A DNA stretch of 64,000 nt. Origin: Actinomycetota bacterium (GTDB lineage Bacteria > Actinomycetota > Actinomycetes > S36-B12). Below the pieces are notes generated by a model. The model made no database searches. It saw only the letters and a list, made by a program, of their open reading frames with translations, and was not told the DNA's origin. Within the stretch, counting starts at the first letter, position 1. Every line of letters begins with the position of its first letter. The translations under genes and the position numbers were made by a program. Below are positions 41,753 through 49,503 of this stretch, one piece after another. The stretch is taken from NCBI GenBank assembly GCA_030645615.1, contig JAUSNB010000053.1, positions 1 to 64,000 of the forward strand, read 5' to 3'.

Positions 41753-42126
41753 GCTTGGACCGTGACGCTCCGCGCGATGCGCAGGTCGAGGGTGACAACG
41801 CCATCGCTGACCTCGGCCCCCACGTCGTCGACCAGGGCGCTCAGCACGGTCCAGCCGAACGTGTCGCGCGGGGGCGTGCGGCCGGATGCGCTGGGCGCAG
41901 ACAGGACGATGCGCAGGTTGAGGCCGGCCGCCTCGAACGTGCAGGACACGACGGCGCCGTCCGGCGCGTCGGCAATGAGCTGGGATACGGCCTCGTCGAC
42001 CGCGAGCCGGACGTCCTCGAGCTGGTCGATCGGCAGGTCCGCCCGCGCGGCCATGGCCGCCGCGACCGTCCGGGCGAGCGCGACGTTGGCCGTGTCGGCG
42101 GCGAAGGACAGGGTGACCGGGCTCAT
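41749..42126 (-). CDS. RsbW-like anti-sigma serine kinase
   Basis: 125 aa HATPase_c protein: VTLSFAADTANVALARTVAAAMAAR, N-box-like LEDVRLAVDEAVSQLI with the ATP-contacting Glu and Asp, and TFGWTVLSALVDDVG in the C-terminal part; G boxes are weak, as usual for the RsbW family. It should bind the adjacent sigma factor and phosphorylate an RsbV-like antagonist. AAGGGGA lies 6 nt before the ATG at 42126, favoured over an ATG 33 bp upstream. It forms a two-gene operon with the sigma gene. Confidence 0.88.
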   Translation of the reverse strand: MSPVTLSFAADTANVALARTVAAAMAARADLPIDQLEDVRLAVDEAVSQLIADAPDGAVVSCTFEAAGLNLRIVLSAPSASGRTPPRDTFGWTVLSALVDDVGAEVSDGVVTLDLRIARSVTVQA

Positions 42127-42228
42127 GGCGTCCCCTTCGTGGCAGGTGGGCCCGATCATGGTCGGTGGGGCAGGGCATCGTCCAGCCGCGGTGATAGTGA
42201 CGCTGCCAGTCGGTCGCGCGGCGGAGCC

Positions 42229-42672
42229 TCAGCCCGCTGGCGCAAGGTCCTTGCGGAAGTGCAGTTGCGCGTGGCCCTTCGGGTACTCGGGCGTGCTGCC
42301 CACCTCGACGTAGCCGCGGCGCCGGTAGAACTCGGGGGCCTGGAACGAGTGCGTCGACAGGGCCATGAAGGCGCATCCGCGAGTGAGCGCCTCGTCCTCC
42401 GCTGCCGCCAGGAGCCGCGAGCCGACGCCGGCCCCGCGGTGGCTCGACGTGACCCACAGGGCATCGACGTAGCCGCAGCCACCCCACGTCCATCCGGAGA
42501 GGCCCGCCACCAGCGCGCCGGCGGCGTCGACCGCCCGGATCGTCAGCATCCGGCCGTCGTCCTGGCCTGTCGCCTCCACGTTGAACTCGTGGATCCGGGT
42601 ATCGAGGAGGGCGGCCAGGTCACGGTCCTCCCCGCCTAGGTGCAAGGCGACGTGCACCGGCGGCGACGTCAC
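42229..42672 (-). CDS. GNAT-family N-acetyltransferase (alk operon)
   Basis: 147 aa. The acetyl-CoA loop is SSHRGAGVGSRLLAAAEDEALTRGC, followed by LSTHSFQAPEFYRRRGYVEVG, a pattern common in small GNAT enzymes; acceptor unknown. The GTG at 42672 overlaps the preceding acetyltransferase stop by 4 bp (GTGA), placing it last of four overlapping genes headed by alkB. Confidence 0.87.
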   Translation of the reverse strand: MTSPPVHVALHLGGEDRDLAALLDTRIHEFNVEATGQDDGRMLTIRAVDAAGALVAGLSGWTWGGCGYVDALWVTSSHRGAGVGSRLLAAAEDEALTRGCAFMALSTHSFQAPEFYRRRGYVEVGSTPEYPKGHAQLHFRKDLAPAG

Positions 42673-43247
42673 ATCGTGCCGATGTCGGCGATGTCGTCGG
42701 GGTCCGGGCCAGCCGCGGCCAGCCGCGGCAGCGCATCGCCGGAGACCCGGTAGGGGATCCACTCGGTGAGCGCCGAGGCGCCGTGGGCCTCGTAGAACTC
42801 ACGGCTGCTCGCGTTCCAGTCGAGCACCCACCAGTCGAGGCGGCCGTAGCCGTTGGCGACGCATTCGGCCGCGAGGGTTGCCAGGAGCCGCTTGCCGTAC
42901 CCGCTGCCCCGCAGTTCGGGGCGCACGTACAGGTCCTCGAGGTAGACCCCGTGCCGGCCGAGCCACGTGGAGAAGTTGAGGAACCACAGGGCGAACCCGC
43001 CCAGCCGCAGGCCGTCCGGGCCGGGGTGCTCGACCACGTGCGCGAAGACCTTGGGCTCGGGGCCGAAGAGGGCCTGCTGGAACTGCTCCTCAGTCGCTAC
43101 GGCCTCGTGCGCGGCACGCTCGTACTCGGCGAGGTCATGCACCATGCCGAGGATCTCGGCCACGTCCGGCGGGGTGGCACGCCGGATGAGGCCTTCGGCG
43201 GGCGGAGGAGTCACGCCTGCATTGTCCATGGCTCGTCCCTCATTCAT
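42669..43247 (-). CDS. GNAT-family N-acetyltransferase, diamine-acetyltransferase-like
   Basis: 192 aa. IRRATPPDVAEILGMVHDLAEYE, FLNFSTWLGRHGVYLEDLYVRPELRGSGYGKRLLATLA and YGRLDWWVLDWNASSREFYEAHGA follow the pattern of spermidine/spermine or thialysine acetyltransferases; the substrate is therefore perhaps an amine, unproven. The ATG at 43247 overlaps the TetR stop by 4 bp (ATGA), which supports this start over the Met six codons later. Confidence 0.88.
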   Translation of the reverse strand: MNEGRAMDNAGVTPPPAEGLIRRATPPDVAEILGMVHDLAEYERAAHEAVATEEQFQQALFGPEPKVFAHVVEHPGPDGLRLGGFALWFLNFSTWLGRHGVYLEDLYVRPELRGSGYGKRLLATLAAECVANGYGRLDWWVLDWNASSREFYEAHGASALTEWIPYRVSGDALPRLAAAGPDPDDIADIGTM

Positions 43248-43861
43248 GGCGACGGGAGGTTCAGCAGCCGGCTCGAGATCCAGGCGATCCGGTCAGCTGT
43301 CTCGTCCGGGGAGTCGGCCGGCTGCATGACGTGGGCCAGGACCAGGCGGACGAGGCCGTCGACGGCCATGTCGACGTGCCGTTGATCCAGGGGAATGGGA
43401 TAGCGCGCCAGGCGGGCGCCGAGGACCGACGCCGCCGTGCCGCGGAGGTCCTGTGAAGCAGTGGTGAGCAGGGGCAGCAACTCGGCATCGGCTCCATTGG
43501 TCGCGGTGACGATCGCGCGCAGGAGCTGGTTCTGCTCAGACAGCACGAGCACTGCGCGCGCAGCGCTGCCGATCGCCTCGACAGCATCCTCGGGATGGGC
43601 GTCGAAGGATTCCTCGACCGCGGCGAGGAACAAGGACAGTTCGTGGCCGACCATCGCCGCGGCCAGCGCTGGCTTGGACCCGATCTCGTTGTAGACGGTC
43701 TGCCGGCTGACGCCGACGTCGGCCGCCAGGCCTGACATCGTCACGGATGACCAACCTGACCCGGACGTTCGCTCCGCCGCGGCGCCGATGATCCGTTGCC
43801 GGAGGGGGATGGCGTTGAGCTGAAGCGTGCCGCGGGGATGCCTGGCGTCAGGCCGCGCCAC
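43244..43861 (-). CDS. TetR-family regulator of the alkane hydroxylase operon (AlkU/AlkX-like)
   Basis: 205 aa. The N-terminal helix-turn-helix (about 18-62) is WSSVTMSGLAADVGVSRQTVYNEIGSKPALAAAMV; the C-terminal ligand domain is helical and has the LVRLVLAHVMQPADSPDETA tail. TetR genes directly after alkB-rubredoxin fusions in actinobacteria encode repressors that respond to fatty acids or their products. The GTG at 43861 overlaps the end of alkB by 14 bp; no other start codon fits. The perfect palindrome at 45262-45300 is the obvious operator. Confidence 0.85.
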   Translation of the reverse strand: MARPDARHPRGTLQLNAIPLRQRIIGAAAERTSGSGWSSVTMSGLAADVGVSRQTVYNEIGSKPALAAAMVGHELSLFLAAVEESFDAHPEDAVEAIGSAARAVLVLSEQNQLLRAIVTATNGADAELLPLLTTASQDLRGTAASVLGARLARYPIPLDQRHVDMAVDGLVRLVLAHVMQPADSPDETADRIAWISSRLLNLPSP

Positions 43862-45248
43862 GGTCGCCCGTCGGTTCCAGCACGATGAAGTCGACCTTCT
43901 CCCGAACGCCGCAGTCCGGGCAGCACCAGGTGTCCGGGACATCGCTCCACGGCGTCCCGGCCGAGAACCCCTCGCGGGCTTCGCCGACCGCCTCGTCGTA
44001 GACGTATCCGCAGACCGGGCAGCAGGCCCCGCGCACGTCGCTCCCGTGCCGCCGGCCATCGCGGCTCGCGCCAGTGGCACCCGGTGCGGCAGTCCCGGCC
44101 GCAGGCGGAGTCGGCCGTGCGTAGGACGCCAGCGCCACCGCTCGGCGGCGACGATCGATGTTCGCCCGCGCCATGTCGCCGTTGTAGTGGTCGAGGACCC
44201 GAGGGTCCATGACTTTGCGCCAGGCAACCGGAAGCAGGGCCAGCAGGATCATGGCGGCATAGCCCGTAGGCAGGACCGGCGACTCCTCGTAGTCGCGCAG
44301 CGCCTGGTACCGCCGGGTCGGGTTGGCGTGGTGGTCGCTGTGCCGCTGGAGGTGGTAGAGGAGCACGTTCGTCGCGAGGTTGTTGGAGTTCCAGCTGTGG
44401 CTGGCGTCGACGCGCTCATAGCGCTCCTTGCCCGGCACGCCCACCCGCTGCCTCAGCAGGCCGTAGTGCTCGAGGTAGTTGACCGCCTCGAGCAGGGTGA
44501 AGCCGATGACGGCCTGGATGGCGAGGTAGGGCAGGATCCCGACCCCGAGCCATAGCACCATCGCGATCCAGAGCGCTGCGGACATGAGCCAGGCATTCAG
44601 CACGTCATTGCCTAGGTGGAACGCGTGCCGGCTGGACCGCGAGTACCGCCGGGCCTCCAGCCGCCACGCACTTCGCACCGAGCCGACAACAGTTCGCGGC
44701 CAGAACCGGTAGAAGCTCTCGCCGACCCGGCTGCTGGCCGGGTCGTCTGGGGTGGCGACCCGGACATGATGGCCGCGGTTGTGCTCGATGTAGAAGTGGC
44801 CGTACCACGTCTGGGCCAGGGCGATCTTCGACAGCCAGCGCTCGACGCTCTCCCGCTTGTGCCCCAGTTCGTGCGCGGTGTTGATGCCCAGACCGCCGAT
44901 GAAACCGACCGTGATCGCCAGTCCGACCTTGTCGATGACGGACATGTCACCTTGGGCGATGAACCAGAACGCGACGGCGAACCCGGCGTACTGGATCGGC
45001 AGGAAGAGGTACGTGATCCAGCGGTAGTACCGGTCGCTCTCCAGCACCTCGATCAGGTCGTCTGGCGGGTTGGCGCGGTCCAGCCCCGTGATCGCGTCGA
45101 TCACCGGCACGATGCCGAGGATCACGATCGGGCCGAGCCAGAACCACACTCCCCAGCCGGTGAGGGCGTTCAGCTCGAGCGCGGCGAACGGAAGCACCGG
45201 CATCACCAGGGCGACCAGCCACAAGTAGCGCTTGTGGTCGTGCCACAT
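43848..45248 (-). CDS. alkB: Alkane 1-monooxygenase AlkB fused to rubredoxin
   Basis: 466 aa. The integral-membrane diiron hydroxylase (1-about 375) has the His clusters HELGHKRE, EHNRGHHVRVATP, NYLEHYGLLR and LQRHSDHHANPTRRYQ. After a linker the C-terminal rubredoxin domain (about 405-455) has both metal-binding pairs, CPVCGYVYDE and CPDCG. The enzyme hydroxylates medium or long n-alkanes at the terminal carbon using electrons through the fused rubredoxin; a rubredoxin reductase is not in the window. GGAGGAG lies 6 nt before the ATG. The promoter has -35 TTGTGC and -10 TAGTTT under the palindrome. Confidence 0.95.
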   Translation of the reverse strand: MWHDHKRYLWLVALVMPVLPFAALELNALTGWGVWFWLGPIVILGIVPVIDAITGLDRANPPDDLIEVLESDRYYRWITYLFLPIQYAGFAVAFWFIAQGDMSVIDKVGLAITVGFIGGLGINTAHELGHKRESVERWLSKIALAQTWYGHFYIEHNRGHHVRVATPDDPASSRVGESFYRFWPRTVVGSVRSAWRLEARRYSRSSRHAFHLGNDVLNAWLMSAALWIAMVLWLGVGILPYLAIQAVIGFTLLEAVNYLEHYGLLRQRVGVPGKERYERVDASHSWNSNNLATNVLLYHLQRHSDHHANPTRRYQALRDYEESPVLPTGYAAMILLALLPVAWRKVMDPRVLDHYNGDMARANIDRRRRAVALASYARPTPPAAGTAAPGATGASRDGRRHGSDVRGACCPVCGYVYDEAVGEAREGFSAGTPWSDVPDTWCCPDCGVREKVDFIVLEPTGDRGAA

Positions 45249-45261
45249 CGCCGCTCCTCCC

Positions 45262-45300
45262 GCTGGGGTTTACAGAAACTAGCATTCTGTAAACCCCAGC
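45262..45300. promoter_or_regulatory. Perfect 39-bp palindromic operator of the alk operon
   Basis: GCTGGGGTTTACAGAA (45262-45277) and TTCTGTAAACCCCAGC (45285-45300) are exact 16-bp complements with a 7-bp spacer. It covers the -10 box of the alkB promoter and the expected start of transcription, where a repressor would block. The natural ligand is the TetR protein encoded downstream. Confidence 0.8.
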
Positions 45301-45304
45301 ACAA
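45276..45304 (-). promoter_or_regulatory. alkB promoter (-35 and -10)
   Basis: On the minus strand TTGTGC (45304-45299) and TAGTTT (45281-45276) are separated by exactly 17 bp. The predicted start of transcription is near 45269, giving a leader of about 21 nt with the GGAGGAG ribosome site. Confidence 0.6.
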
Positions 45305-45420
45305 GGTCCATCGGCCGGCATGGTGGGCGAAAACGACTTGGCGCGCTACGGGGATCACCACGACGCGCATCGCACCCGCACTGCCGCCTACCGTGGACCT
45401 GACTCGAGAGGGGCACCTGC

Positions 45421-45981
45421 TTGAGAAGTGCCGGGAACTTCCTGGTGGTCACGTGCGCGGCCGTGATCACCGGGTGCGCGCTGCTCGCCCCCACTCCGGT
45501 CAACGCAGCACCGGCAAGCGGGTGCACGGCATCCATTGCGGATACGTTCGGATCGTCCACGCCCACCGATCAAGTCACCATCACCATCACCGTGACGTGG
45601 AGTGACTGCCGCGCAGGCAGGCGGATCCAGATGGGGACGCAGATGTACGTCGACCTTGGCACAGTGATGTTCCCGCGATACGGAGGCTTGCTCGAGGACG
45701 CATTCAGGATCTCGTCACCGAACGGCACCGCCACGAAGACGTACCGCGTCTATGTGCAGACCAAAGGGGAGATAGACCGCGGACTCACCGTTGACAGGAA
45801 CGCCCAGGGAGTGGTGGTTCCGTACGTGAACTGCACGGTCCCGCCACAGCCATGGGACGCACCCGGCGCCCGGGACGACTATTCGGTCGACTCCCGGTAC
45901 TCGATCTACTCGGCAGACAACACTCGGCTCGCGCGAGGACGCAGCGCGAACGCCTCCTGCACGCCGCTGCCAGCCGGCTAG
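45421..45981 (+). CDS. Secreted protein or lipoprotein of unknown function
   Basis: 186 aa from a TTG start, with GAGAGGGG about 7 nt upstream and a TACCGT -10-like box at 45389-45394. The signal sequence FLVVTCAAVITGCALLAP contains ITGC, a possible lipobox; cleavage after VNA (type I) is the alternative. The mature part is beta-rich (DQVTITITVTWSDCRAGRRIQMGTQMYVDLGTVMFP) with a few cysteines that could pair. I do not recognise the family. Codon use is slightly less GC-biased than in neighbours. Its stop shares CTAG (45978-45981) with the sodN stop. Confidence 0.65.
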   Translation: MRSAGNFLVVTCAAVITGCALLAPTPVNAAPASGCTASIADTFGSSTPTDQVTITITVTWSDCRAGRRIQMGTQMYVDLGTVMFPRYGGLLEDAFRISSPNGTATKTYRVYVQTKGEIDRGLTVDRNAQGVVVPYVNCTVPPQPWDAPGARDDYSVDSRYSIYSADNTRLARGRSANASCTPLPAG

Positions 45982-46388
45982 GCCTGCTTGGTCTCCCAGA
46001 AGATGGCGGCGATCTCGTCGATCTTCGCCAGCAGCTGATCGGCCACGGCCACGTCGACCGTGCCCTTCGTGCCGCCCGCGCCGGCCAGCTTGGTGGCCTC
46101 GTTGAACAGGCTGTTCAGCTGCGGGTACTTCTCGAAGTGCGGGGCCTTGAAGTAGTCGGTCCACAGCACCCACAGGTGCTCCTTGACCATGGTCGACCGC
46201 TCCTCCTTGATCGCGATGGCGCGCGCCTTGAAGTCGGGATCGTCGGACCCGTGGTACTTGGTCATGCAGGCCTTGACGGACTCGGCCTCGAGCCGGGCCT
46301 GGGCCGGGTCATAGACGCCGCAAGGCAGGTCGCAGTGGGCATAAGCGGTGGTCCGCGGGGCCAGCAGGGTGCGGAGAGAGGTGAGCAT
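45978..46388 (-). CDS. sodN: Nickel superoxide dismutase
   Basis: 136 aa precursor. A 17-residue propeptide is removed to expose the nickel hook HCDLPCGVYDP (His18, Cys19, Cys23 of the precursor), which binds the catalytic Ni. The rest is the four-helix bundle (ARAIAIKEERSTMVKEHLWVLWTDYFKAPHFEKYPQL). It converts superoxide to hydrogen peroxide and oxygen. The ATG at 46388 gives exactly the expected propeptide length. The maturation protease gene diverges from it. I found no clear Nur box in the 101-bp spacer. Confidence 0.97.
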   Translation of the reverse strand: MLTSLRTLLAPRTTAYAHCDLPCGVYDPAQARLEAESVKACMTKYHGSDDPDFKARAIAIKEERSTMVKEHLWVLWTDYFKAPHFEKYPQLNSLFNEATKLAGAGGTKGTVDVAVADQLLAKIDEIAAIFWETKQA

Positions 46389-46477
46389 GGGACTCCTTCG
46401 TCGGTTCGAGCGTGGGCATCCCGTCACGGGCGGGACTGCATTCCCGACACTAGCGCCGGCGAGCGGGATGCGACAGG

Positions 46478-46483
46478 CAGGAT
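46478..46483 (+). promoter_or_regulatory. -10 element of leaderless sodX transcript
   Basis: CAGGAT ends 6 nt before the GTG at 46490. Confidence 0.35.
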
Positions 46484-46489
46484 GTGCGG

Positions 46490-46795
46490 GTGCTGCCGTA
46501 CACCCGAGTGCGCGTCGTCGGGCCATCCATGGAGCCGGCCCTGCGCAACGGGGACTGGGTGCTGGTCCGCCGTACCGGCCGGCTGCGCACGGGTGACATC
46601 GCCGTGCTGGCCCACCCTCGGCGGCCCGACCTGCTCGTGGTCAAGCGCGCGGCCCGACGGGAAGGCGAGGGCTGGTGGGTGCTGGGAGACAATCCCGAGT
46701 CGAGCGACGACAGCCGGGAGTTCGGCGTCGTCCCGTCCGCCAGCATCGTGGGGCGCGTCACATTCCGGTACTGGCGTCCCGGAGGGCGGGACTGA
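46490..46795 (+). CDS. sodX: Nickel-SOD maturation protease SodX
   Basis: 101 aa, signal-peptidase I-like S24/S26 serine protease. The catalytic Ser is in VGPSMEPALRNGDWVLVRR and the Lys in DLLVVKRAARREG; WWVLGDNPESSDDSREFG is the conserved box near the C-terminus. It has no membrane anchor, as expected for the protein that trims the SodN propeptide in the cytosol. The GTG at 46490 is 6 nt after a -10-like box; a GTG two codons upstream is equally in frame. It is divergent from sodN. Confidence 0.9.
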   Translation: MLPYTRVRVVGPSMEPALRNGDWVLVRRTGRLRTGDIAVLAHPRRPDLLVVKRAARREGEGWWVLGDNPESSDDSREFGVVPSASIVGRVTFRYWRPGGRD

Positions 46796-46834
46796 CTGTG
46801 CCAGCATGGGCACCCCTGGAGGAGAGCCGCCCCG

Positions 46835-48025
46835 ATGACCGAAGAGATGACCGGCCCCCTGGCCGATTCGCGCGACAGCAACCCCGTTTTCCCGTTCCAC
46901 AAGGGCGGCAAGATCGAGGTCCGGCCCACCGTCCGGGTCCGCGACCGGGCGGGGCTGTCGCTGGCATACACGCCCGGGGTGGCGCAGGTGAGCGAGGCCA
47001 TTGCGGCCGACCCCGAGCTGGCCTACCGGTACACATGGAAGGCCAATACGGTCCTCATCGTGACGGACGGCACCGCCGTCCTCGGTCTCGGCGACATCGG
47101 CCCGCTGGCCGCGCTGCCCGTGATGGAGGGCAAGTCGCTCCTGCTGAAGGAGTTCGGGGGAGTCGACGCGGTCCCCATGTGCCTGGACACCAAGGACGTG
47201 GACGAGATCGTCGACACGGTCGTCCGAATAGCCCCGGGCTTCGGCGGGATCCTGCTGGAGGACATCTCTGCACCGCGTTGCTTCGAGGTGGAGTCCCGGC
47301 TGCAGGGTCGGCTGGCGATCCCGGTCTTCCACGATGACCAGCACGGCACGGCGATCGTCGTCCTGGCCGCCCTGCTCAACTCCGCCAAGGTCACCGGCCG
47401 TGCCATGGGCGATCTCCGGGTGGTCGTGTCGGGCGCTGGCGCGGCAGGCGTGGCGATCGCCAACATGCTCCTGGCCGCTGGCATCGGCGACATCGCCGTG
47501 GGCGACACGAGGGGCATCGTGTGGTCCGGACGCGATGACCTGACCGACGTGAAGGCGGACCTCGCCACCCGTACGAATCGCGCCGGCACCTCCGGGTCCA
47601 TCGAGGCGGCCATGGCGGGAGCGGACGTATTCATCGGGGTGTCGTCGGGCCAGATCGCCGACGAGGCCGTGGCGTCCATGGCCCCGGGCGCGATCGTGTT
47701 CGCCCTCGCCAACCCGCGACCGGAGATCCACCCGGAAGTGGCCCGCCGGTCGGCCGCTGTCGTCGCCACGGGCCGCAGCGACTATCCCAACCAGATCAAC
47801 AACGTTCTTGCCTTTCCCGGGCTGTTCCGCGGGGCGCTTGACGTACGGTCCGCCAGCATCTCCGAGGGGATGAAGCTGGCCGCTGCCGTGGCGATCGCCG
47901 GAGTCGTCGGGGACGACCTGGCCCCGGACTACGTCGTGCCCAGCGTCTTCGACCCCCGGGTCGCGGCCGAGGTGTCCCGTGCCGTGGGCGCTGCCGCCCG
48001 GCGCGACGGCGTCGCAACGGGATGA
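46835..48025 (+). CDS. NAD(P)-dependent malic enzyme
   Basis: 396 aa, the short bacterial form. Motifs: SLAYTPGVAQVSEAI with the catalytic Tyr, FGGILLEDISAPRCFEVE (metal-binding Glu and Asp), VFHDDQHGTAIVVLAALLNSAK, and the nucleotide fold VVVSGAGAAGVAIANMLL. It decarboxylates malate to pyruvate with CO2 and NAD(P)H. GGAGGAG is 10 nt before the ATG. With pyc elsewhere in the window the cell can interconvert C3 and C4 acids. DUF3291 overlaps its stop by 4 bp (ATGA). Confidence 0.95.
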   Translation: MTEEMTGPLADSRDSNPVFPFHKGGKIEVRPTVRVRDRAGLSLAYTPGVAQVSEAIAADPELAYRYTWKANTVLIVTDGTAVLGLGDIGPLAALPVMEGKSLLLKEFGGVDAVPMCLDTKDVDEIVDTVVRIAPGFGGILLEDISAPRCFEVESRLQGRLAIPVFHDDQHGTAIVVLAALLNSAKVTGRAMGDLRVVVSGAGAAGVAIANMLLAAGIGDIAVGDTRGIVWSGRDDLTDVKADLATRTNRAGTSGSIEAAMAGADVFIGVSSGQIADEAVASMAPGAIVFALANPRPEIHPEVARRSAAVVATGRSDYPNQINNVLAFPGLFRGALDVRSASISEGMKLAAAVAIAGVVGDDLAPDYVVPSVFDPRVAAEVSRAVGAAARRDGVATG

Positions 48026-48477
48026 GCCAGCAGCGGGTGGGCCATCGGCACCTCGCCCAGCTGAACGTCGCCGTGATGCTCGAGCCGTTGGACACGCCGC
48101 GCATGGCCACGTTCACCGAGCGGCTCGCGGAGGTCAACGCGGCGGCGGAGCGTGCAGATGGGTTCGTGTGGCGGCTTCAGGATGAGGACGGGCCTGGGGC
48201 GACGAGCTTCCGCATGCTCGGCAACGACATGCTCATCGTCAACCTGTCGGTCTGGCAGGACCTCGCGTCCTTGCGCGAGTTCGTCTACCAGGAGGCTGGG
48301 CACCGCGATGCCTTGGCCGTAAGGCGCCAGTGGTTCGAGCGGGCCGCGGAACCCATGACCGTGTGCTGGTACGTCGACGAGGGGCACCTGCCGTCATTGG
48401 CCGAGGCCGAGGCGATGCTTCTCGGGCTGCGCACCAACGGGCCGAGCGCCGAGGTGTTCCCGTTCAGTGCCCGCTGA
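48022..48477 (+). CDS. DUF3291 protein
   Basis: 151 aa soluble protein of the DUF3291 family (HLAQLNVAVMLEPLDTPRMATFTERLAEVNAAAERADGFVWRLQ, LIVNLSVWQDLASLREFVYQEAGHRDAL, CWYVDEGHLPSLAEAEAMLLGLRTNGPS), which has a ferredoxin-like, monooxygenase-ABM-like pattern of unknown function. The ATG overlaps the malic enzyme stop (ATGA), so it is co-translated with a C4-acid enzyme. It has no heme-binding or redox motif. Confidence 0.85.
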   Translation: MSQQRVGHRHLAQLNVAVMLEPLDTPRMATFTERLAEVNAAAERADGFVWRLQDEDGPGATSFRMLGNDMLIVNLSVWQDLASLREFVYQEAGHRDALAVRRQWFERAAEPMTVCWYVDEGHLPSLAEAEAMLLGLRTNGPSAEVFPFSAR

Positions 48478-48487
48478 CGGGCCTGAC

Positions 48488-48493
48488 TAGGTT
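48488..48493 (+). promoter_or_regulatory. -10 element of leaderless dehydrogenase transcript
   Basis: TAGGTT ends 6 nt before the ATG at 48500. Confidence 0.45.
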
Positions 48494-48499
48494 GGCCTC

Positions 48500-49468
48500 A
48501 TGCTGAGCGTCTACGCCGCGGCCATCGACCGCGATGATCCCCTGTCCGGCCTGGTGATCGGTGACCTCGGCGAGCAGCCGACGCCCGATGACTGGGTCAC
48601 GGTGCAGGTGCGGGCGGCCAGCCTGAACCATCACGACGTCTGGTCGCTCAAGGGGCAGGGACTGCCGGCCGAGCGCCTGCCCATGGTGCTCGGGACGGAT
48701 GCTGCGGGGGTGACGCAGGACGGCCGCGAGGTGATCGTGCACTCGGTGATCGGCGACCCCGATGCGGGTGGCGGCGATGAGACCCTTGACCCGCGGCGCA
48801 GCCTGCTCAGCGAGGTCTATCCCGGGACACTGGCCGAGCGGGTGCGGGTGCCCGCACGCAACCTGGTGGACAAGCCCGCCGGCCTGACTTTCGAGGAGGC
48901 GGCCTGCCTGCCGACGGCATGGCTGACGGCCTACCGGATGCTCGCCACGAAGTCGGCGACCAACCCCGGGGACACCATCCTCGTGCAGGGGGCCGGCGGC
49001 GGGGTCTCGTCGGCGCTGATCGCGCTGGGGCGCGCCTTGGGGCTGCGCGTATGGGCCACGTCGCGCGACGCTGCCAAGCGGGACTGGGCGCTGACGATCG
49101 GGGCCGACGCGGTCTTCGAGCCCGGCGCGCGGCTGCCCGAGCGGGTGGATGCGGTCATGGAGACCGTGGGAGAGGCCACGTGGAGCCACTCCTTGAAGGC
49201 GCTGCGGCCCGGCGGCCGCCTAGTGGTCTCCGGCGCCACCTCGGGGGCCAACCCGCCGGCCGACCTCAACCGGGTGTTCTTCCTGCAGTTGAGCGTCATC
49301 GGATCGACCATGGGGACCCGGGCTGAACTGGAGTCGCTGGCCGCGTTGCTCGTCGAGACGGGCCTGCGACCGGTCATCGACAGGGTGCTCCCGATGGCTG
49401 AAGCACGCGAGGCCCTTGCCGCCATCCACGATGGCAGCGTGCACGGCAAGCTGGTCCTTGTGCCGTAG
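48500..49468 (+). CDS. Zinc-type alcohol dehydrogenase / quinone oxidoreductase-like protein
   Basis: 322 aa MDR superfamily. The N-terminal GroES-like domain has AASLNHHDVWSLKGQG and VLGTDAAGVTQDG; the NAD(P)-binding domain has VQGAGGGVSSALIALGRALGLRVWATSRDAAKRDWALTIGADAVFEP. The structural-zinc cysteine cluster is absent, as in the quinone oxidoreductase branch. The substrate is unknown, most likely a small carbonyl or enone. It is probably leaderless from the ATG at 48500 and independent of the malic enzyme pair. Confidence 0.88.
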   Translation: MLSVYAAAIDRDDPLSGLVIGDLGEQPTPDDWVTVQVRAASLNHHDVWSLKGQGLPAERLPMVLGTDAAGVTQDGREVIVHSVIGDPDAGGGDETLDPRRSLLSEVYPGTLAERVRVPARNLVDKPAGLTFEEAACLPTAWLTAYRMLATKSATNPGDTILVQGAGGGVSSALIALGRALGLRVWATSRDAAKRDWALTIGADAVFEPGARLPERVDAVMETVGEATWSHSLKALRPGGRLVVSGATSGANPPADLNRVFFLQLSVIGSTMGTRAELESLAALLVETGLRPVIDRVLPMAEAREALAAIHDGSVHGKLVLVP

Positions 49469-49503
49469 CGAGCACGCCGCTCACGCAGGACCCGCTTTGT
49501 CGA

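Noticed and set aside
46389-46489. Nur (nickel regulator) box between sodN and sodX
   Set aside because: No convincing TTGCAA-type dyad is present in the spacer.
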